The notes below the pieces were generated by a model. That model did no database searches and was not told the origin of the DNA. It saw nothing but the letters and a program-made list of their open reading frames with translations. This document shows, one piece after another, positions 22,042-31,499 of a stretch of DNA of 64,000 nt (the stretch's first letter is position 1; every line of letters begins with the position of its first letter). Both the position numbers and the translations under genes were made by a program. This DNA is from Amia ocellicauda (lineage: Eukaryota; Chordata; Actinopteri; Amiiformes; Amiidae), in contig NC_089851.1 in assembly GCF_036373705.1 (NCBI RefSeq), positions 51,333,470 to 51,397,469 of the forward strand. Direction: 5' to 3'.

Positions 22042-22781
22042 AAATGCAATTCACTGAGAAAATGTATCTAGTACCTCAGAAACAGATGGGCCAAATTAAA
22101 GAGGACTTTCCAGTTGAACACGACATCAGAAAAATAGCCACATATAAATTGGATGGTGAAATGAAAGATATTCTGCAAAGCTCTCAATTGGGTGAATATG
22201 ACAAAGCGCTGCAGAGGTACTTGGCCCTGACGCGGCAGGCAGAATCTGAAAAAGCCACTTTGACTTTGCAGATGCCTGACACCGATACCCCAGCCGAAAA
22301 ACCGCACACAGAGCCTGTTTTCGATTATATTTTAGACGCTATCCCACAAAGGCAAAATAAAAATGCCGAAATGGTGTCCAACAATTCTATAGCTAGCTGG
22401 AATGAGAATGGGGAATTTGTGTACAAGGGGGGCCCTGTTCGTGGGTCTCATGTGATTGATCTGGTTAGGGCTGTCACACAGCCGCACACGCTGGCCACAG
22501 GAAGAGCCCCCAAAGGCTGGGGCAGTTTTATGATGGCGATGGCGGAGATTAACATCCCTGGTTCGGTACTGTCTAACAGAATAAACAGGGAGGTGTTGGA
22601 GAAACTGAAAACAACACCTACTAGAGACAGTTCTATGTCTATACAGAGAAATCCTATTTCTCCTGAACCAGACTTTGATATTTCGATGGAGGGGGCGGCT
22701 GCCCCACCCGAAACACCACAAAGAAACCAGCCAGCTAAAAAGCATCGGCTGTTTGGGAAATTACCATGGCTGTCTCTGTAA
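22038..22781 (+). CDS. Conserved Maverick protein of unknown function, 247 aa
   Basis: The longest uninterrupted gene in the element. The N-terminal region has MYLVPQKQ and a helical segment (YDKALQRYLALTRQ), a disordered proline/threonine-rich linker follows, then a conserved C-terminal domain (FDYILDAIP, WNENGEFVYKGGPVRGSHVIDL, GWGSFMMAM). Proteins with this two-part layout recur next to capsid genes in animal Mavericks and adintovirus-like elements; their role is not established. The start overlaps the stop of the preceding pX-like gene by 4 bases, which implies a compact viral-style gene block. The basic tail (KKHRLFGK) may bind nucleic acid. Confidence 0.7.
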   Translation: MKMQFTEKMYLVPQKQMGQIKEDFPVEHDIRKIATYKLDGEMKDILQSSQLGEYDKALQRYLALTRQAESEKATLTLQMPDTDTPAEKPHTEPVFDYILDAIPQRQNKNAEMVSNNSIASWNENGEFVYKGGPVRGSHVIDLVRAVTQPHTLATGRAPKGWGSFMMAMAEINIPGSVLSNRINREVLEKLKTTPTRDSSMSIQRNPISPEPDFDISMEGAAAPPETPQRNQPAKKHRLFGKLPWLSL

Positions 22782-22912
22782 AGCGGGTCCTCATGGTTTT
22801 ATTTTTTGTATTATTATTTTGGTTGTTGTTTGTTTATATATAGGCTATAGAAATACATACATTGATGATCTGTAAAATGTTAAATCCTTGTGTGATTCTG
22901 ATAATAAAAAAT

Positions 22913-22968
<56 letters not shown>

Positions 22969-23291
22969 GTGTTTGTATGTCAAAGAACATTATCAGTGGT
23001 GTTTCACTGTTTTAGTTTATTTGGTTTTTGTGTGTGCTGAATACAAAATGTAATGCGTGATAAACAATGGTGTTTGTATGTATGGATTTATTAACTACAT
23101 ATAAACATAATTCATGTGTATATAATATTTTATTATCAGGTTAGCAGGCGTTACATATATGAGAATGCCACGTCATTAAGCTTAAACGCACACACACAAA
23201 CATACACACAAGCATTATTCTATCATTCTATAGTGTCTATAGTGTTATTCATACACTGTTCTAACATTGTTTATTTCTGTTCATGACTGAT
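22782..23291. other. Intergenic region between converging Polinton genes
   Basis: AT-rich sequence separating the plus-strand and minus-strand gene blocks. It contains a polyadenylation-like AATAAA at about 22901 and an ATT microsatellite (22911-22967) that creates false polyleucine frames. It probably holds the 3' ends of both blocks. Confidence 0.6.
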
Positions 23292-23851
23292 TTAGCAATT
23301 ATGACAGATCCTAAAATCATGCATTCGGTTACACATCTGACAATTCTCATTTACATGAAGCTTAAACAGATACATAGGTCTCGTTCTCCTGTTATAACTT
23401 TTCACAAACTGCATTACCATGTTGTCATTACTAATTAAATCTTCAGAATACAAATCCAATATCTGATTATAAGCTAGCCCCTTACAACGCTGTTGTAAAA
23501 AATACACACAGTGGTTTCCACATGTTGTGGATAAAGCATCCTGCAACTGTCTGGAGTTAACACTGTTAACACTGAGTTTGTGTTTAAAAAACGCATGATT
23601 GATTTAGGGAAAAAAGGAGCATTGGGGGGGAATCCGTAAGAATCAAAGAATTCGGCCTTCCCATCTCCTCCTAGATAGATAGCAAGCCAGTGCTCCCCGG
23701 GTCGGTCATGCGGATGTGTGTTGATGACGAAACAGGCCGGCCTGTGGACTCCTGACCGTTTGGGGAGCTTGTCAGATGGAAACACACCCAGAAAATAGTC
23801 TGTTGTGTAACTGTCCTTAGTCATGATGGCCCCAATCTGTTGCGTATTCAT
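23292..23851 (-). pseudogene. Adenain-type cysteine protease, one frameshift
   Basis: Start chosen at the methionine at 23851 (MNTQQIGAIM) because the conserved part follows directly. The catalytic histidine lies in GEHWLAIYLGG, the acidic residue in EFFDSYGFPP, and after a frameshift near 23540 the nucleophile cysteine appears in CGNHCVYFLQQRC. The C-terminal end has a Cys-rich CQMCNRMHDFRICHNC motif. In adenoviruses and Polintons this protease matures capsid precursors. Position directly downstream of the capsid gene is typical. Confidence 0.9.
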
Positions 23852-23899
23852 GACCAGAGTATTGAAAGCCACAAGGCAATCGTTTTTCAACTGTAGTCG

Positions 23900-24625
23900 T
23901 AAAGGACTTATCTTAATAATGATTAATGTTAATTTCAACAATGTTGTCAAAAACAGCATACACTATCATGTTCACGGTGGTTGGTAATGGCTGGGCAAAA
24001 CTAATTGTTTTGTTTTGAGTTGAATTTTTATATCAACGCCGTTCAGCATTAATTTGTCTTGAAAAAACATGTCGGCATGAATACAACCCAACAATTCTAG
24101 TTTTCGGCTTCCTGCTGTATAGGCCGCTCTATTTCTGAACCGCAGGTTTGTCCCGTTCAGTGCGGTTACTTCATGCTGGCCGGCTGTGTCCTTGACAAAA
24201 AGGCCTGCTGAGTACTGTGTGTTCAAAGTGCTTTCACTGTAGTTGAGAATGGATTCTATTATAGCCCTGTATGGATAACAGTTGTTGCTCTGGCTAATAA
24301 GTCTGTCACCGATTGTGATGTCGACCTGGCTGAAAAGGGAGGCCACGGGGTAATTTACCAGGCCCACCCGATCATCCTGGGCCAGATCAGTGCCATCATG
24401 CTTAGTAATTTTACAAGTCAGGTAGATGATCGTGTTGTTCAGATCTAGATAGTCTTCTCCGTTTCCAGTGATGTAGAATTCCAGTGGGGCATTGTCAGAG
24501 AGCGCTGTGAGGGGGGGCACCTCCACATAGAAACTCTTCTCAATGCTGGTCTGTGTGGGCACCAGCTGAAAAAGGTCCAGTTCAGATTTGGTGCACTCCT
24601 CAGAACTGCAGTGAACGAAAGCCAT
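23900..24625 (-). pseudogene. Major capsid protein (F54H12.2-like), internal deletion
   Basis: The N-terminal 200 residues are well preserved from ATG at 24625 (SSEECTKSELDLFQLVPTQT; LPLEFYITGNGEDYLDL-type region; ADMFFQDKLMLNGVDIKI). Homology stops near 24005. Immediately after, in another frame, the minus strand (24006-23930) encodes what looks like the last ~25 residues of the same family (a VIVYAVFDN-like block). The middle and most of the second half, roughly 200 codons, are therefore missing. The family forms the double-jelly-roll hexon-like shell of Polintons and is annotated in animals as F54H12.2-like. This copy cannot form capsids. Confidence 0.8.
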
Positions 24626-24627
24626 GT

Positions 24628-25040
24628 TTAAAATATATCCCCGCGATGTTGTTGCCTGGAGCTCCTCTTCTTACCAGCCCAGTTTCTCTTATGATTGTGT
24701 TTCTTCTGTATAGTCCTTTTAACAGGGGCCGGCGGTCCTGTGAGCCCCAGTGGTGTCGTTCTTTTCCTTTTAATGCCTCTCCTGACCTTTCGGAGCATGA
24801 ATTCTACTGGCCACCGCACTTGTAACCTGCCCGACCACATCTTTAGCTATGTTTCTGGCAGCCAATTTGACGTGTGGTTTGACAATTTCTAATCCGCGTC
24901 TCAGAAAAGACATAGCTACCAGCTACCCCCGCACCGTATTGTACTGACATCCCGGCGAAACCGGAGAGGCCGTTACCCGCCTGATACTTGTAGTAGTTCC
25001 TATACATGTGCGGGTCTCCATAGTTTTTAACAATCACCAT
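24628..25040 (-). pseudogene. Gly-rich/basic virion-associated protein, frameshifted
   Basis: Frame one (25040-24843) begins with a Tyr/Gly-rich segment (NYYKYQAGNGLSGFAG), a typical start of the small Maverick protein encoded beside the capsid gene. A second frame (24840-24628) supplies the strongly basic C terminus (IKRKRTTP, KKHNHKRNW) and ends DIF, the usual ending in this family. The family is compared with adenovirus protein VI; function is inferred. Confidence 0.6.
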
Positions 25041-25043
25041 GAT

Positions 25044-25790
25044 TTAAAAGTGGTTGTATCTAACAGGTTGGAAATGCAACTTCACTATCACCTTGCCGTA
25101 TGCGAATGTCACATGTCCGTTCTGGTCAGTCTTTATTTCAGTGCTGATGGTGTCGAATTGATCCATGCTCAGGGGGACATAGTGGGGCTTATCAAATAAC
25201 AGCGTAACAAACTTGCCTTCTTCCCCTTTTTTAGGTACACAGCGCAGAAGCGGGGCATACATGTCACCCACTAGTTGGTGTTCAATTATATCGGTATAAA
25301 CATACATGTGGTTAAAACCCGTTGTAATATCCGCAGGCTAGGGCGATTTCCCCCCCCCCCCCCCCTTCTCGGGAATGAACCCCAAGACATGTGCTAGCTG
25401 GCCCGTGGTAAAAAACAATAAAGTCGAATCCCTGAAAAGCCTCACGCTTCTAATATAGTTGTATTGAAAGTATACCTTGGGCAATGTGGGGACGGCCTTG
25501 ACAGCATTATTCATGGCTGTTAACAATACATCAATGTTTTTATAGTAGCCTTGTGATATTTCATAATACCAGTTTGTATCGGTTGTCTCAGAATGCAATT
25601 CAAAGCTCTGTTTCCTGTCAAACGTATTGATGGTCATGGGGTAGTGCATCTCCACCATCCCTACCTCCCATTTACCTGGTAGATCGATGGATTTGGCTAG
25701 ATGGTCAGTGAAGTTGGAGCTCTTGTTGTTAGGAAATAGTGTCTCCGAGTCATTACTGGTAAAAGTCAGGTAAAATCCATTTTCACTCAT
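25044..25790 (-). pseudogene. Penton-like minor capsid protein split at a C16 run
   Basis: The N-terminal part (25790-25338) starts MSENGFYLTFTSNDSETLFP and contains KWEVGMVEMHYP and LAHVLGF, hallmarks of the single-jelly-roll minor capsid of Polintons. The C-terminal part (25307-25044) begins MYVYTDIIEHQLVGD and contains PHYVPLSMDQFDTI. The two are out of frame across 16 consecutive C (25350-25365; G on the coding strand). Slippage in this run explains the break, and a base-calling error there is also possible. Confidence 0.85.
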
Positions 25791-25793
25791 TTT

Positions 25794-26886
25794 TTATCCT
25801 CTCACAACGCCCGGGGCTATGTCTTTCACCTCTGAAGCTTTGATCCAACTATTAAATTTAACTCCCCAACTCAGCCATTTGACTAAAACTTGTTTACCCC
25901 GGCCACGGCCTCTGGAGTCTAAAATTTTCTGTATTCGATAGACTCTGTCACCATTTGGGTTTATCTTTTGTAACTCTTCGGTGTAAAACTGACCTTTTAT
26001 GTCGTCACCAGCATAATCTTTTAGTTTGTAAATAGGCCTTAATCCAGGCACACATTCTTTAACTATGAATATTTCATCTGTGAATGTTTGCTCATACCCC
26101 TTTTCAAATTTCCCTTTTATTCTCGACACCCTCACATGATCACCTTCTTTAAACTTAAATTTTGAAGGTTTGCTTTTTACAAATGACCCATACACAGTCC
26201 TCCACACCCTCAGGGCATTGTCATGGGTGACATCTACTGGTCGTTCCTTGACAGTTCTATGGAATGTGTGATTGTAACTGTGAAACAGCTCTAAAGTACT
26301 TCCACATTTTCGATTTTATAGTCCTATTGAATCTCTCTACCACACTGGCTTTCACTTTACTATTTGTCACAAAATGTACAATTTGGTATTGCTTGAGAAG
26401 ACTTTGAAAACCATGGTTGAGGAATTCTTTCCCCTGATCTGTCTGCAGTTTCTTTGGAACGCGCCCTTGGGTGAATATTCTTTTAAAGGCGGCACACACA
26501 TGCTGACCCGTTTTGTTTTTTAATGGTACTGCCCAGGCGTATTTGGACAACACATCTATACAGGTTAGAATGTATTTCATACCGTTGTTGAACTTTGAGA
26601 ACTGACCCATTTCCACCAGGTCTGCCTGCCATTGCCAGTCAATGTCTTGTACCAGTGTCAAGTTCCTCTTAAACCTCACCCGCGCTGGTCTGTGCACTGT
26701 GTATGTATATTGATCCGATAACCATTGTGAAACATGTTCTCTTTTTATACGGTCACCCTTTGCTCTGGCACTTCTCAGCAGTGTATCGAGTCCTCCAAAA
26801 TGACCGGCTTCTTTAGGCGTATAATAGATCTCTTTTAATCTCTCTTCATGGTTCATTTTCTCGTGATTAATGAATACACCCTTCAA
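25794..26886 (-). pseudogene. Retroviral-type integrase with chromodomain, frameshifted
   Basis: The first frame (26886-26257) has the catalytic core: aspartate in WQADLVEMG (residue 89), aspartate in LQTDQGKEF (150) and glutamate in SVVERFNRT (184), a D-D-E triad. A frameshift near 26260-26290 leads to the second frame (26207-25794), with an SH3-like C-terminal domain and a chromodomain (YRIQKILDSRGRGRGKQVLV, WIKASEV). The integrase would insert element DNA and explains the 6-bp target duplication; the chromodomain would guide it to particular chromatin. Its 3' end lies 4 bases from the minor capsid start. Confidence 0.92.
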
Positions 26887-26912
26887 TTTAGTAACTTATA
26901 CCAAATAGTAAC

Positions 26913-26995
26913 ACCCAGGTGGCTGAGTGGTTAAGGCATTGGACTTAAGATCTAATAGATGTATGTCTGTGTGGGTTGGAATTCCACTCTGGGTA
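26913..26995 (+). tRNA. tRNA-Leu (anticodon UAA) inside the Polinton
   Basis: An 83-base class II tRNA lying between the integrase gene and the right terminal repeat, opposite to the integrase in strand. Acceptor stem ACCCAGG pairs completely with CTGGGT allowing one G-U, and the anticodon stem closes loop CTTAAGA. It has a long variable arm and a fully paired T stem. The T loop reads TTGGAAT in place of TTCGAAT, changing the invariant C56. A run of six T (27001-27006) follows by 5 bases, a typical RNA polymerase III terminator. Either a transcribed tRNA-like RNA or a recently decayed gene; whether it belongs to the element or came from a later insertion is not settled. Confidence 0.8.
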
Positions 26996-27024
26996 AGTAC
27001 TTTTTTGATCAAAACTTTATTTTG

Positions 27025-27265
27025 TTCTCTTTTTCTAATTTAATTTATTTTATTTTATACCACCCCAAAAACAATCATAAAATATATAACCTAAAATCAT
27101 CACATGCACATCACTAAACACAGTTTAAAATACTTTTTTATTAAAACTTTATGTTGTTGTTCTCTTTTTATTTTAATGTATTTTATTTTGGTAACAACTT
27201 ATCGTACCAAACCTAATCATAAAACATAACCTAACACAAATAATAATAAGTTTAAACTCTTAAAC

Positions 27266-27322
<57 letters not shown>

Positions 27323-27691
27323 CATCAGGGTGAGATGGCGGCAAACACTTGTCAAGATGACCTGTGCCCTTTCCAAAATGCCTGTCATCCTAACAAGATG
27401 GAGGTCATCCAAACAAGATGGCTGCCATCCTAACAAGATCACGGTCATCCAAACAAGATGGCTGACAGGAGAGGGTCAAAGGGTAAAACCTGTATTCTTA
27501 CAAGATGGCTGACTGGAGAGGATCAAAGGGTACAGGGTAAGGAGGAGCTTCCTGGCCCATTGGGCTTCTGGGTAAGGAGGGGCTTCATGGCCCGTGAGGC
27601 TTCTGGGTAAGGCGGGTTTCCCAGCCCATGGGGCTTCTGGGTAGGGGCGGTGCCACCTGTCACTTTGACATAAAGTGCCATCATTACTACT
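27025..27691 (-). repeat. Polinton right terminal inverted repeat
   Basis: Inverted partner of 16002-16630. It carries an expanded CA tract of about 50 bases at 27268-27317, whereas the left copy has under 20 bases at the same place. The two ends differ by scattered substitutions and small indels, so the insertion is old. Confidence 0.9.
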
Positions 27692-27697
27692 CTGATG

Positions 27698-28444
27698 TTA
27701 GTACTTGAAATGTGTATTACCAAACATTGATAAGTCACACAGTGTGGCAACAATCTTGGATTATGCCTCGATTTCTCATAAACCCTTATACTGGCTGATG
27801 TGTGCTTTGGTATACAGTATCTTTGGACTGTGTTCTACACATATTCTAAAAGACAATTCCTACATGAAGAAACATAGCAGTAATGAACAAAATATTTTGA
27901 CTTACTGTACATTTTGTTCAATTTTAAGCCTGCAATAAAACACTGTCACCACTGGTAGCAGCATATACCACAAACAGCACTGAGATTTAAAAAAATGAAG
28001 CGGCCATCTTGGGCATGTACATCGTAACAACAAAACACTATCAGTCACTTGCAACAGTATTAGAGTGGAAACTATTATTTTAAACACACAGACACTTCTG
28101 TCTGCAAATACAAATAGTGTAAATTGAGATGTGTTTAAATTAGGGATTATTTCAGCTGTAGAGAAACCTTGAAGAGAAGCAAGAGAAAACAAATGTGAAA
28201 CTAAAAAAATGGATTAAATGTGATTCACATGAAACATAAATACACATTATGTAAAATACATAAAATACATGAAAATCAACAGTGGTACAAGAGCGGTGAT
28301 GTTGCTGAATCTGTAGTGGTGGATTATTGCTTTCAACTGAACATCATTTCAAACTGAGATTGGCTGGATCCATGCATCAGTTCCTGGTTAAATAGTTAAC
28401 GATGCAACACGGGGGGGAATTTTGTGCTCTTCTCTCTCAGTGAA
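27698..28444 (+). repeat. 2.2-kb tandem repeat, unit 1 right part
   Basis: Continues the repeat interrupted by the Polinton. It aligns with 32744-33490 (shared blocks TGGCTGATGTGTGCTTTGG, ATCAGTCACTTGCAACAGTA and GTTGCTGAATCTGTAGTGG). No conserved frame. Confidence 0.8.
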
Positions 28445-28647
28445 ATCGTAACTTATGGTGACATGTTGTATACTGAACTGTGCAGAATCACTGGCTCTAT
28501 TCAATATAATTGAAAGGGCGAACATAAGACGTTTACTGTGCGAGCTACAATCGAATAAACGGACCTGCTCATTGAGGCGCTTGATATTAGTAATTGGACA
28601 TATTTCCCGCTTTATGAAAAACATTGCTTTTACAAGCTGGAATTGTA
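28445..28647 (+). repeat. 2.2-kb tandem repeat, unit 2 left part
   Basis: Aligns with 14500-14640, 33490-33620 and 38880-39060 (blocks TATGGTGACATGTTRTATACTG, GAACATAAGACG and TGTGCGAGCTACA). Interrupted by the CACTA-like element. Confidence 0.8.
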
Positions 28648-29240
28648 CACTGTAAAAAATGTTACATGCAATCTACTTAAAAAAATTATGTTAACATTAT
28701 TACACATATTTTTTAAGGTTTAGTTTTTTTGCGAAATCTACCCGAATAAATTAAGTAAAATTTCCTAAATTATTTAGTCTATGGCACACAATGAATTTAA
28801 TTTATTTTTTTTTATTTTATGTTTTCTCACAAATTAATCAAGTAAAATTTACTCATTTGTATTAATTAAAATGACTTAATTATAAAATGTACTGCCTTTT
28901 TCAGGTTAAGATAATAATGAATACAAAATGCAGTTTTTGTTGACAAACATGCTTTTATTGTCTTTTTGGACTGTAACCATAAATAACAAATATATATAAA
29001 ATGTAAGCAGCAGTTTTAAGACATGAAAAAAAAAAGTTTACATTTCCCATGTCATTGAGAAACATCATTTTGTTACACAAAAACATGTGCATACAAATAA
29101 CAACTTGTAGCAAAATGTATAAAACCATTTATACTAGCTAAAAGATTGTATGAACAACAATCATGTAGAACAGTATCAAACGCTCAATCAGTGCAGTTTT
29201 TTTTCCACCAGAACTTGGTAATAATACTTTGTCTCTCAAT

Positions 29241-29540
29241 CTAAGACATGAGTTTGTTTTTAAGTGTTAGTAATTTGGGGGAAAACTTGCACACATCCAG
29301 TTCTAAGAATAGCTTCTGAAAGGCCTCAAATGTGTGCCTCAGTTCTTTCGAGTAAGTGAGGTTTAGTGCATACGTCAGTCCAAGAAAAACAGCACAGGCT
29401 CTAGACAGATTTTCCAAGCCATCCATGACTTGCACCCCCTCCAAGATGATGCTGACGTCCTCCTGATCATCCCTCTTGCAGATGGCAATTTTCATTATTT
29501 GCAGCAGGAGATCTTGCTGTACATCTGTATTGTCGCACTG
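29241..29540 (-). pseudogene. Terminal exon resembling SAMD3-like/TE-associated proteins
   Basis: The exon starts after a clear acceptor (GGTTGTTTTACAG at 29541-29553) and runs about 99 codons to a stop at 29241. It encodes VSIILEGVQVMDGLENLSRA, then LGLTYALNLTYSKELRHTFE and ends KLLTLKNKL. This C-terminal domain is common in fish proteins annotated as SAM-domain-containing 3-like or uncharacterised. No upstream exon was found, so it is likely a captured or orphan final exon. The family name is recalled, not searched. Confidence 0.5.
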
Positions 29541-29984
29541 TAAAACAACCATTAAATAAGTATTTTTATCTTGTCTGTCTCTCTATCATTATATATCTGT
29601 CCATAATTATAAAGTTTATTTGTGTACGGTTGTAAACAAACATTTTGAAACATTTTTCTTATAACAGCTTAAAATTCTAAATTTCTTTGTAAACACTAAA
29701 ACAAAAAAATATGTTTCAGTGGACGGCACACACTGTCAAAATAACAAGCTCAAATATAGTTTCACCAATGACAGAGGGTGTATTCAGGGTAAAGAAAAAA
29801 AAATACATTTGGTGACACCAGTGTAGGGGGGAAAACTGCAAATTAACCATGTTTACATGAGGAATATAGTGCATTCAGAATGTAAAACAGCCCCCACATT
29901 AATTCTAATTTTCAGTTTACTTATTCTGATTGTTGGGGTAAAGTTGTTTTCCCAATTATAAAGAATACCTTATCAATTATTTCT

Positions 29985-30190
29985 TCCTGTGTCTCGGAAC
30001 TGCCCTGGGACACATGCAAAGAAAATTTCATTCAGGTTCGGGACTGCCCCGAACCACCTATGAAATATTGCTTGTAGATGTATAAAAGGCTGTGTGAAAC
30101 TTTCAATAAACGAAGATAAACAAACTGACATTGTGTCAGTGACTTTATTTCCCGGGCCTGTCTCCTGCTGAGAGTCTAAACTGTTACTGG
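29985..30190 (+). repeat. Possible solo LTR-like segment
   Basis: Contains TATAAAAGGC (30091) followed ~25 bases later by AATAAA (30113) and a T-rich end, a layout like the U3-R-U5 of an LTR. No paired copy, primer-binding site or target duplication was identified. An alternative is a 3' UTR fragment. Confidence 0.3.
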
Positions 30191-30194
30191 AAGC

Positions 30195-30405
30195 GCTCAC
30201 TGGGGTGCCTGATTCACTGGGATCCGAAGGGTTGCTTCAACTGAAGCTTTGCACCTTAACACTGATGTTGATCCCAATCTGTAAATGTAACTGGTCCTAC
30301 TTGCACCGCTCCAAGCAGAATTCGAACCAGCTTCACCGGCATTGGAGGTGGGTGCACTAACAAGGACGCTAAAGATCATAGCCTCTAGCATCAGTCACTG
30401 GGGCA
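30195..30405 (-). repeat. tRNA-derived SINE
   Basis: On the minus strand the segment contains TTAGTGCACCCACCTCC, ATGCCGG and box B GGTTCGAATTC followed by GGAGCGG, the layout of a widespread fish tRNA-derived SINE. The element is nested in the CACTA-like element. Confidence 0.65.
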
Positions 30406-30549
30406 CCTCTTGAGGCCAAGTGGAGTGAGGTTTACTCACACAGCTCTTACTAGCTGCTCTCTGTTACATATAAATGAGATTATACTCTGCCTTACATCAC
30501 ACCTTTTGGGTTTGAGGACTGAAAGATATAACCTACATTTTTTTTTTTT

Positions 30550-30735
30550 GGTTACACTATTTCGATGGTCCACTTTAGACATTCTACTAACTGTAAGTAA
30601 CTACTCTCATTAGAGTATTAGTAGACTGCAAGTAAACTGTTAGGTTAGGGTTAATAGATTACGTTAACACGTAGTTGCAAAGTTACTTATACTCAGTAGA
30701 ATTTCTAAAGTGGACCACCAAAATAAAGTGTTACC
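30550..30735. mobile_element. MITE with GGTTACAC termini
   Basis: Termini GGTTACACTATTTCGATGGT and the inverted ACCAAAATAAAGTGTTACC, followed inward on both sides by TCCACTTTAGA..TTCTACT, pair over ~40 bases. It is a common palindromic MITE type in fish. A poly-T run precedes it. Confidence 0.8.
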
Positions 30736-31053
30736 TTTTTTAATATAGTGGCTGACAAAAGTCTTATTTGTGTTAAATATTTTCACAGTAGTTTTAGACA
30801 ATTTAATTGTAAAAAAGTATTGTTCAAGTTCATCCCCTTGGAATTATAAGGTTCTATCTGACATTTTTGACAAAATTGAGTTATTCACATATTCTTATTC
30901 TGTGACAACTTATTTACATTATGTGACTTTTTTTTAAATTGTGTACATTTTTGGACTTTTTATTTAGAAAACAAAAAGGTTCTGTCTACAAAGTTGAACT
31001 CAAACTTCGTACTATAAGGTTCTATTTGCGAGCCAATCAGCACTTATCTAATT

Positions 31054-31054
31054 A

Positions 31055-31107
<53 letters not shown>
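31054..31107 (+). repeat. (TATC)n microsatellite
   Basis: About 13 consecutive TATC units within the CACTA-like element. Confidence 0.97.
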
Positions 31108-31499
31108 CTCTTTTGGCTATTCTTTCTCAAGCCAACATCAAACAAACCTTTCAATCCATACTGATCTCTAGAGAGAAAGACATTTTACCTGTCACACTTT
31201 TTGTGGAATATTGGATTTCGTTAATTTAAGACACCTGTTTCAACTCATCAGCTCGTCAGAATAGGCATCGACATGAGACAACTAAAATTGAACTAATTCT
31301 CTTAAGCCTTAAAATTGCAGAAATGTCCTTAAATAAAAGAGGAAAATGTATCTCTTGGTTCTATTAGTGAAATCTTCTCAATATTTTGTATCAAACACTA
31401 AACCACAATTTCATTAATAAAATGTACACATTATTTTTAATTATTACGTAAAAACATTTAGTGAAAATTACAAGACCCATGATAAATTTTTTACAGTGT

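Larger units (their letters stand above)
16002..27691. mobile_element. Polinton/Maverick element, 11.7 kb, decayed
   Basis: The element begins AGTAGTAATGATGGCACTTT and ends with the inverted complement, finishing in CT, as Polintons do. The inverted repeats are ~650 bp long. The 6-bp flanks are CTTATG (15996-16001) and CTGATG (27692-27697), one mismatch apart. The related repeat at 32738 carries a single CTTATG without the element, which acts as an empty site. Genes are a left minus-strand spliced gene, plus-strand polymerase, pX-like and conserved Maverick genes, then minus-strand protease, capsid, small basic, penton-like and integrase genes. No packaging ATPase was recognised and most genes are frameshifted. 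The size is below the 15-20 kb usual for the family. Confidence 0.93.
28648..31499. mobile_element. CACTA/EnSpm-like element carrying a captured exon
   Basis: Termini CACTGTAAAAAAT (28648) and the complement ATTTTTTACAGTG (ending 31499) are inverted and flanked by TA on both sides. They start CACTG, as in fish EnSpm/CACTA elements. No CACTA transposase was recognised, so it is probably non-autonomous. It holds a gene-like exon (29244-29540), a putative LTR-like segment, a SINE, a MITE and a TATC microsatellite. The flanks just outside (TGAAAAACATTGCTTTTACAAG / TATAAAACATTGCATTTACAAG) resemble each other over ~22 bases, which is not explained by a 2-bp target duplication. Confidence 0.6.

Noticed and set aside
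22332-22745. A 137-codon minus-strand frame opposite the conserved Maverick gene
   Set aside because: It is a shadow of the plus-strand gene 22038-22781, which has the recognisable conserved domain.
16002-27691. Interpretation as an integrated adenovirus or herpesvirus
   Set aside because: The chromodomain integrase, AG...CT long inverted repeats, 6-bp duplication and gene set fit Polinton/Maverick; no herpesvirus genes or adenovirus-type terminal protein gene were seen.
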